Assembly (NCBI RefSeq): GCF_003984645.1 | Contig: NZ_RWKI01000003.1 | Location: 124,001 to 188,000 of the forward strand | Origin: Variovorax sp. MHTC-1 | Lineage (GTDB): Bacteria; Pseudomonadota; Gammaproteobacteria; Burkholderiales; Burkholderiaceae_C | DNA: 64,000 nucleotides | Direction of reading: 5' to 3' | Shown here: in pieces, positions 59,272 through 64,000 of the stretch | Position numbering within the stretch: the stretch's first letter is position 1 | How the letters are laid out: every line of letters begins with the position of its first letter | The notes under the pieces: model-generated | What the model was told of the DNA's origin: nothing | Database searches by the model: none | The model's input: the letters and a program-made list of their open reading frames with translations, nothing else | Position numbers and translations under genes: made by a program

Positions 59272-60270
59272 ATGCCAGCATATCCCTCCCGCGCCGCTCC
59301 TGCCGAGTCCTGGGCCTGCTGGATCGAGGCGCCGGGCCGGGCCGGCATCCGGCGCGCTGCCTTCGATGCGCCCAGTCCCGAAGAGGTGCAGGTTCGGGCG
59401 CTGCACAGCGGCATCAGCCGCGGCACCGAGCTGCTGGTGTTCGGCGGCGATGTGCCCGCCAGCGAATTCGAGCGCATGCGCGCGCCCTTCCAGGAAGGCG
59501 AATTTCCAGCGCCGGTGAAGTACGGCTATGCGAGCGTCGGCACGGTCGAGCAAGGGCCCGAGGCGCTTCTGGGCCGCGAGGTGTTCTGCCTCTATCCGCA
59601 CCAGACCCGCTACGTGGTGCCGGCCGACGCCGTGCACCTGCTGCCCGAGGGCCTGCCGCCCGCACGCGCGGTGCTGGCGGCCAACATGGAGACCGCCGTC
59701 AATGCACTGTGGGACGCGGCGCCGCGGGTCGGCGACCGCATCGCCGTCGTGGGCGCGGGCGTGGTCGGCCTGCTGGTGGCGTGGCTGGCCGGGCGCATGC
59801 CGGGTTGCGCGGTCGAGGTGATCGACACCCATCCCGCGCGCCGCGTGGTGGCAGAAGGGCTGGGCGTGGCTTTCGCCAGTCCGCAGGCTGCGAGTCCCGA
59901 TGCCGACCTGGTGCTGCATGCCAGTGGCAGCGCAGCGGGCCTGGCCACGGCGCTGCGCCTGGCCGCGTTCGAGGCCACGGTGCTGGAGCTGAGCTGGTAC
60001 GGGCAGCGCGCGGTGACGCTGCCGCTGGGCGAAGCCTTCCATTCGCGCCGCCTCACGCTCAAGAGCTCGCAGGTCGGCCAGGTGGCCACGGCGCAGCGCG
60101 CGCGCTGGAGCCATCGGCGGCGCATGGCGCTGGCGCTCTCGCTGCTGCGCGAGCCGGCGCTCGATGCGCTCGTCACCGACAGCGCGCCTTTCGCCGAGCT
60201 GCCGGCGGTGCTCGGCCGGCTCGCCGCCGGCGCGCCGGATACCTTGTGCCACCGCATCGACTACCCCTGA
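59272..60270 (+). CDS. MDR-family zinc-type dehydrogenase
   Basis: 332 residues, medium-chain dehydrogenase/reductase with GroES-like part ([20 protein letters not shown]) and Rossmann motif [16 protein letters not shown] (about residue 160). The usual Cys-His-Glu catalytic zinc set and the structural four-Cys lobe are not evident, as in the BchC-like and quinone-reductase-like branches. Substrate unknown; the neighbours suggest reduction in a pterin- or sugar-related pathway. Confidence 0.85.
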   Translation: MPAYPSRAAPAESWACWIEAPGRAGIRRAAFDAPSPEEVQVRALHSGISRGTELLVFGGDVPASEFERMRAPFQEGEFPAPVKYGYASVGTVEQGPEALLGREVFCLYPHQTRYVVPADAVHLLPEGLPPARAVLAANMETAVNALWDAAPRVGDRIAVVGAGVVGLLVAWLAGRMPGCAVEVIDTHPARRVVAEGLGVAFASPQAASPDADLVLHASGSAAGLATALRLAAFEATVLELSWYGQRAVTLPLGEAFHSRRLTLKSSQVGQVATAQRARWSHRRRMALALSLLREPALDALVTDSAPFAELPAVLGRLAAGAPDTLCHRIDYP

Positions 60271-60295
60271 CCCCCTTCACCTGGAAAGACTTCGC

Positions 60296-60694
60296 ATGTA
60301 CAGCGTCAACGTCCGCGACCATTTCATGATTGCCCACAGCTTCCGCGGCCAGGTCTTCGGCCCCGCGCAGCGCCTGCATGGGGCGACCTATGTGGTGGAT
60401 CTCGAACTGCGCCGCGCCGAGCTCGATGCCGACGGCGTGGTGGTCGACATCGCGCTCGCCACCGAGGTGTTGCGCAGCGTGCTGGGCGAGCTCAACCTGC
60501 GCAACCTCGACGACGACCCGGCCTTCGAGGGGCGCAACACCACCACGGAATTCATGGCGCGCGTGATCTTCGACCGCGTCGCCGCGCGCATCGCGGCCGG
60601 TGAACTCGGCCCGCATGCCGGCGGCCTGGCGGGCATGCGCGTGAAGTTGAACGAATCGCACGTGGCCTGGGCGGCCTACGAGGGCACACTTTGA
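60296..60694 (+). CDS. 6-pyruvoyl-tetrahydropterin synthase-like protein, active-site residues lost
   Basis: 132 residues aligned by eye with QueD/PTPS. His14 and His28 match two zinc ligands, but the third (the HGH motif) is Ala30, the catalytic Cys is Ala24, and the LDH dyad reads Leu63-Gly64-Glu65. The substrate-anchoring Glu survives in KLNESH. So the fold is retained while classical PTPS or QueD chemistry is unlikely. The stop overlaps the TTG start of the glycosyltransferase. Confidence 0.82.
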   Translation: MYSVNVRDHFMIAHSFRGQVFGPAQRLHGATYVVDLELRRAELDADGVVVDIALATEVLRSVLGELNLRNLDDDPAFEGRNTTTEFMARVIFDRVAARIAAGELGPHAGGLAGMRVKLNESHVAWAAYEGTL

Positions 60695-61761
60695 CGATCA
60701 AGCGTTGCAGCTTCCTGGTGCCGGGTGACCTGAACACGCGCACCGGCGGCTACACCTACGACCGCCGCATCATCGACGGCCTGCGCGCGCAGCAGTGGGA
60801 GGTCGAGGTCCGGACCTTGGGCGAAGGCTATCCGGCACCCGATGCGGCAGCGCTTGCGCAGGCCGGCCGTGCGGCCGATGCCTTGCCCGATGGTTCGCTG
60901 GCGGTGGTCGACAGCCTCGGCTTCGGCGTCTTGCCCGATCTGGCGCAACGGCATGCGGAACGGCTTTGCTGGATCGCGCTGGTGCATCACCCGTTGTCGC
61001 TGGAGACCGGCCTCGACGCGGCGCAGCAGCGTGCCTTGTTCGAAAGCGAGCGGCGTGCGCTGGCCAGCGCGCGTGGCGTGATCGTCACCAGCCCTTCCAC
61101 GGCGCGAGCGCTGGCGGCTTTCGACGTCCCCGCTTCGCGCATCGTGGTGGTCGAGCCCGGCACCGAGCCGGCCCCCTTGGCTGCCGGCTCCGGCGACGGC
61201 GCCTTGTCGCTGCTGTGCGTGGCGACCGTGACGCCGCGCAAGGGGCATGCCCTGCTGATCGAAGCGCTGGCCGGGTTGAAGAACAGGCGCTGGACGCTGC
61301 ATTGCGCCGGCAGCCTGGTCATGGACGCCGCATGCGCATCGTCATTGATGCAGGCCATCGAAGATCACGGCCTGCGCGAACGCGTCGTGCTGCATGGCGA
61401 GCAGGACGAGGCGGGCCTGCGCGCGCTCTATGCGAAGGCCGATGCCTTCGTTCTGCCCTCGTTCCATGAAGGCTACGGCATGGCCCTTGCGGAGGCGCTG
61501 GCGCACGGCCTGCCGGTGATCAGCACCCGCGCGGGCGCCATTCCGGACACGGTGCCGGCCGATGCGGGGATGCTGGTGCCGCCCGGCGACGCGATCGCGC
61601 TGCGTGCCGCGTTGCAGCGGCTGGTGGACGATGCGGCGTGGCGCGCCCAACTCAGTGCCGGCGCGCAAATGGCCCGAGGCCGCCTGCCGACCTGGTCTCA
61701 GAGCAGCGTGCGCTTTGCATCGGCGCTTGCCGATTTCCGGCAGCAGGCCGGAGGCGCATGA
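60691..61761 (+). CDS. Glycosyltransferase family 4
   Basis: 356 residues from a TTG start (TTGA overlap). GT-B fold with acceptor domain from [20 protein letters not shown] and donor domain [19 protein letters not shown] and [17 protein letters not shown], the retaining GT4 motif. Between a pterin-synthase-like and a methyltransferase gene, it may glycosylate a small heterocycle or lipid rather than a polysaccharide. Confidence 0.9.
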   Translation: MTIKRCSFLVPGDLNTRTGGYTYDRRIIDGLRAQQWEVEVRTLGEGYPAPDAAALAQAGRAADALPDGSLAVVDSLGFGVLPDLAQRHAERLCWIALVHHPLSLETGLDAAQQRALFESERRALASARGVIVTSPSTARALAAFDVPASRIVVVEPGTEPAPLAAGSGDGALSLLCVATVTPRKGHALLIEALAGLKNRRWTLHCAGSLVMDAACASSLMQAIEDHGLRERVVLHGEQDEAGLRALYAKADAFVLPSFHEGYGMALAEALAHGLPVISTRAGAIPDTVPADAGMLVPPGDAIALRAALQRLVDDAAWRAQLSAGAQMARGRLPTWSQSSVRFASALADFRQQAGGA

Positions 61762-62564
61762 CAGGCTTCAGCACCGACTGGCTCGCGCTGCGCGAGCCCT
61801 TCGATCGCACGGCGCGCAGTGCGTCGGCGGCGCTTCTGGATCTGCAGGCTGCGGCGGTCCGGCTGCGCGGCGACGATCCGGTCTTGCACGTGATCGACCT
61901 GGGCTGCGGCACCGGCGCCAATCTGCGCGAGTTGGCACCGCGACTCGGCGGCGCCCAGCAGTGGCTGATGGTCGACGACGACCCGTGCCTGCTGGCGGCG
62001 CTGCCGGAATCGATCGAAGCGCCGGGATGGCATGCGAACGTGCGTCCGATCCATCTCGACCTCGCGCTGGCGCTCGACGCCGTGCCTTTCGAAGAAGCCC
62101 GGCTCGTCACCGCCTCCGCGCTGCTGGACCTCGTGTCCGCCTCGTGGCTCGATGCGCTGCTTGACCATGTGCGGGCGGCGAACGTGGCCGCGCTCTTCGC
62201 GCTGAACGTCGATGGTCGGGCTGCGTGGGAGCCCGGCCTGGCGGGCGACGCGGAGGTCCATGAACTGTTCGCCGCCCATCAACGGCGCGACAAGGGTTTC
62301 GGGCCCGCGCTCGGCGGCGAAGCAGCGGCGCTGGCCGTCGCCCGCCTCGATGCGATGGGCTACCGCGTCACGCAGGCGCAGAGCGACTGGTGCATCGAGG
62401 AGCCGGGCATGTTGCGAGCGATGATCGAAGGCATGGCCGACGCGGCGCTGGAACAGGATCCGTCTGCGCAGGAGCGCGTCGGCGCATGGAAGGCGCGGCG
62501 GCTTGCGCTTGTCGATCGCACGTGCTTGCGCATCGGACATCTGGACATCCTGGCGTTGCCTTAG
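61758..62564 (+). CDS. Class I SAM-dependent methyltransferase
   Basis: 268 residues. The SAM-binding motif I is HVIDLGCGTGANLRELAPRL (about residue 46) with the acidic end of strand 2 in MVDDDP. Coupled to the glycosyltransferase by ATGA. Its TAG stop (62562-62564) is created by the end of the nested-hairpin element, so the C-terminus may have been set by insertion. Confidence 0.88.
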   Translation: MTGFSTDWLALREPFDRTARSASAALLDLQAAAVRLRGDDPVLHVIDLGCGTGANLRELAPRLGGAQQWLMVDDDPCLLAALPESIEAPGWHANVRPIHLDLALALDAVPFEEARLVTASALLDLVSASWLDALLDHVRAANVAALFALNVDGRAAWEPGLAGDAEVHELFAAHQRRDKGFGPALGGEAAALAVARLDAMGYRVTQAQSDWCIEEPGMLRAMIEGMADAALEQDPSAQERVGAWKARRLALVDRTCLRIGHLDILALP

Positions 62565-62834
62565 GGCCTGTTAGCGCTATTTGCGGGGTCGCGAAGGCCT
62601 GCCAGGGCGGGCCAATCAAGGCGCGCGACGCCGTGCGTGCGTCGGCACGCACAAGGAGCGCAACGCCGAGTGGCGCGCCCTGGCAGGCCTTCCCTTCGGG
62701 TTGCCCAGCCAAGGAGCCGTCTGCGGCGTTGCCCGCGCTTGCAAGGCGCAAGCCTTGCAAGCGCGGGCGCCTGGCATCCAGCCCCTTGGCTGGGCAACGC
62801 GATCCCCGCAAATAGCGTTATTTAACAGGCCCTA
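62562..62834. repeat. Nested-hairpin inverted-repeat element, copy 2
   Basis: GGGCCTGTTA (62564-62573) and TAACAGGCCC (62823-62832), flanked by TA. Module A: GAAGGCCTGCCAGGGCG (62593-62609) pairs with 62676-62692, inner GTGCGTGC/GCACGCAC. Module B: TTGCCCAGCCAAGG (62701-62714) pairs with 62784-62797; inner 17-bp stem 62731-62747/62752-62768 closes on GCAA, a GNRA-type loop. Cross pair GCAACGCCG/CGGCGTTGC. The architecture is that of copy 1 with different stem sequences. Its two ends form the TAG stops of both convergent genes. Confidence 0.85.
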
Positions 62835-63698
62835 CCCGGGATCCCGCAAATCCAGATCCCACAGCACATCCGCCCCCATGCGAAAAACCCGGCTCGCGGG
62901 GCGCGCGCAATCGCGCATCGATGCGCTTTGCGGCAGCAGCAGGCCGGGGCGCCCGCCGCCGATCAGCACCGGCGCGACGCTGAGGTGCAGCCGGTCCATG
63001 CAGCCCTGCGCGATGAAGTGCGAGACCGTGACGCCGCCGCCTTCGACGAACAGCACGCGCAGGCCGCGTTGCTGCAGCGCAGGGAGCAGTGCGCGCAAGT
63101 CCATCGCGCCCTTGGCGTCCATCAGACCCGGCACGCCCAGCACCTGATCGGCACCCACGCGCTGCGCCGCTTCGGCCTCGCGTGCTGCATCGCAGACGAG
63201 CAGGGTCGACGCCTGGCGATCCGTGAAGACGCGCAGCGTGGGCGCAAGGCGCAGGCCCGGATCGAGCACGACGCGTACCGGATTCGCACCCGCCACCCGG
63301 CGCGTCGTGAGCTGCGGGTTGTCGATGGCCGCGCTGCCGGAGCCCACGATGACCGCATCGCTGAGGGCGCGCAGCCGGTGCAGATGCAGCAGCACCTGCT
63401 CACCATTCACGTAGCTGGAATCGCCGCCGCGCGTGGCGATGCAGCCGTCGAGGCTCTGGCCCAGCTGGCCGATGACCCAGGGCGCGCCGTCGGGCGGCCG
63501 ATCGAGCAGGGGTTGGAGCAGCGCGAGCAGCTCGATCGCTTCGTCGTCCCAATCGTCGTCCGCCACCAGCGGCGTCGCCTGCGGCTGGCCGCTGCGGCGA
63601 CGCCGGGCGATGTCCAGGCACAGCGGCCACAGCCCTTGCACGCCGAACCTGCGGGGCTGGGTCGTGCTCATGAGCGGGCGCGGGTTGTGGGCATTCAC
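62832..63698 (-). CDS. RibD C-terminal-domain reductase (dihydrofolate-reductase-like)
   Basis: 288 residues from GTG 63698, which overlaps the upstream stop (GTGA); ATG 63671 is an alternative. The RibD_C fold shows VIGQLGQSLDGCIATRGGDS (about residue 75), VIVGSGSAAIDNPQLTTR and FVEGGGVTVSHFI. Relatives reduce the ribityl side chain of pyrimidines or pterins with NADPH. No deaminase domain. Its TAG stop is the end of the nested-hairpin element. Links to the pterin-like genes across the element. Confidence 0.85.
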   Translation of the reverse strand: MNAHNPRPLMSTTQPRRFGVQGLWPLCLDIARRRRSGQPQATPLVADDDWDDEAIELLALLQPLLDRPPDGAPWVIGQLGQSLDGCIATRGGDSSYVNGEQVLLHLHRLRALSDAVIVGSGSAAIDNPQLTTRRVAGANPVRVVLDPGLRLAPTLRVFTDRQASTLLVCDAAREAEAAQRVGADQVLGVPGLMDAKGAMDLRALLPALQQRGLRVLFVEGGGVTVSHFIAQGCMDRLHLSVAPVLIGGGRPGLLLPQSASMRDCARPASRVFRMGADVLWDLDLRDPG

Positions 63699-64000
63699 CA
63701 CCTGGGCTTGTAATAAGGGTCGTCCATGTTAGCGGCGGGCGTGTCGACCCCGCCCCAGTAGGCCAGTGCCAGCGCGGCGGCCACCCAAAGGGCTGCCACC
63801 GCGGCGACGATCAGCGTTTCGACCCAGGATCGGCCTTCGCCGCGCCGCAGGCGCCGATGCCCCCATCGCACCAGTGAGCCGGAAGTGAAGCACGCCGCCA
63901 GCAGCAGCAGCGCGCCCGGCGGGGCCGGCGTCAGCAGTGCCGTGGCCTGCGCCAGCGCCAGCCAGGCCAGCAGCGCGACGACAGCGCCGCTGGCGCCGAA
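63695..64000 (-). CDS. Membrane protein, C-terminal part (gene runs off the window)
   Basis: 101 residues are visible, open to the window edge. Three hydrophobic stretches (AVVALLAWLALAQATALL; GALLLLAACF; TLIVAAVAALWVAAALALAY) and a tail NMDDPYYKPRW. TGA at 63695-63697 overlaps the reductase GTG. Probably part of the same operon; family not recognised. Confidence 0.7.
   Translation of the reverse strand, partial: FGASGAVVALLAWLALAQATALLTPAPPGALLLLAACFTSGSLVRWGHRRLRRGEGRSWVETLIVAAVAALWVAAALALAYWGGVDTPAANMDDPYYKPRW

Noticed and set aside
62368-62811. Open frames running through the nested-hairpin element, on both strands
   Set aside because: They follow palindromic repeat sequence, lack ribosome sites and have no counterpart in copy 1.

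Overview
The window is high-GC, densely coded DNA with operons packed by ATGA, GTGA and TTGA overlaps. Its gene content (paa phenylacetate cluster, BMP-family purine uptake, cox-type Mo hydroxylase, TupABC and ModABC) and its repeats point to a betaproteobacterium of the Comamonadaceae, most like Variovorax. That assignment is an inference from style and content; no rRNA or other marker gene is present. I see no tRNA, rRNA, CRISPR array, phage or transposase gene.

Layout. (1) 1-10.4 kb is a purine-salvage region: the end of an ABC permease, a second permease, a BMP-family lipoprotein, a Rieske oxygenase, an adenine-deaminase-type protein, a second BMP binding protein and guanine deaminase. 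A two-gene sugar-transferase/acetyltransferase operon is embedded in it. (2) 9.8-22.1 kb is the phenylacetate block: paaY divergent from paaG-I-K-A-B-C-D-E, followed by a branched-chain-type ABC transporter with a fused permease-ATPase. (3) 22.2-25.7 kb holds a ModE-like regulator and tungstate transporter tupBCA. (4) 26-32.8 kb is amino-acid and sugar metabolism: Lrp regulator/dadA, a decayed locus with rpiB and solute-binding-protein remnants before an intact ribokinase, then a D-amino-acid PLP enzyme with RidA. (5) 33.3-36.6 kb holds modABC and divergent modE with a perfect operator. (6) 36.6-47 kb is mixed accessory material: DUF1348/TetR with twin operators, zinc-ribbon membrane proteins, a tannase-family lipoprotein, aspartate ammonia-lyase, GYD and thioredoxin proteins. 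(7) 46.8-55.9 kb is a GAF regulator divergent from a complete coxSLM-D-E-G-F set, whose large subunit carries the form II loop. (8) 56.2-64 kb is a divergent cluster: LTA-synthase-like enzyme, YceI and CDP-alcohol phosphotransferase on one side; dehydrogenase, degenerate pterin-synthase homologue, GT4 glycosyltransferase and methyltransferase on the other; then a RibD-type reductase and a membrane protein. I do not recognise a described pathway here.

Two repeat families stand out. One is a GC-rich hairpin of roughly 80-110 bp found seven times, always between or at the start of co-directional genes in an operon, and once translated into the PaaD N-terminus. The other is a ~267-bp nested-hairpin element found twice (51.77 and 62.56 kb). 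It has conserved TA-GGGCCTGTTA ends, and its internal stems differ in sequence between copies yet stay perfectly paired. Its ends supply the stop codons of three flanking genes. Metal supply also links distant parts: tungstate and molybdate importers lie in the same window as a molybdenum hydroxylase.
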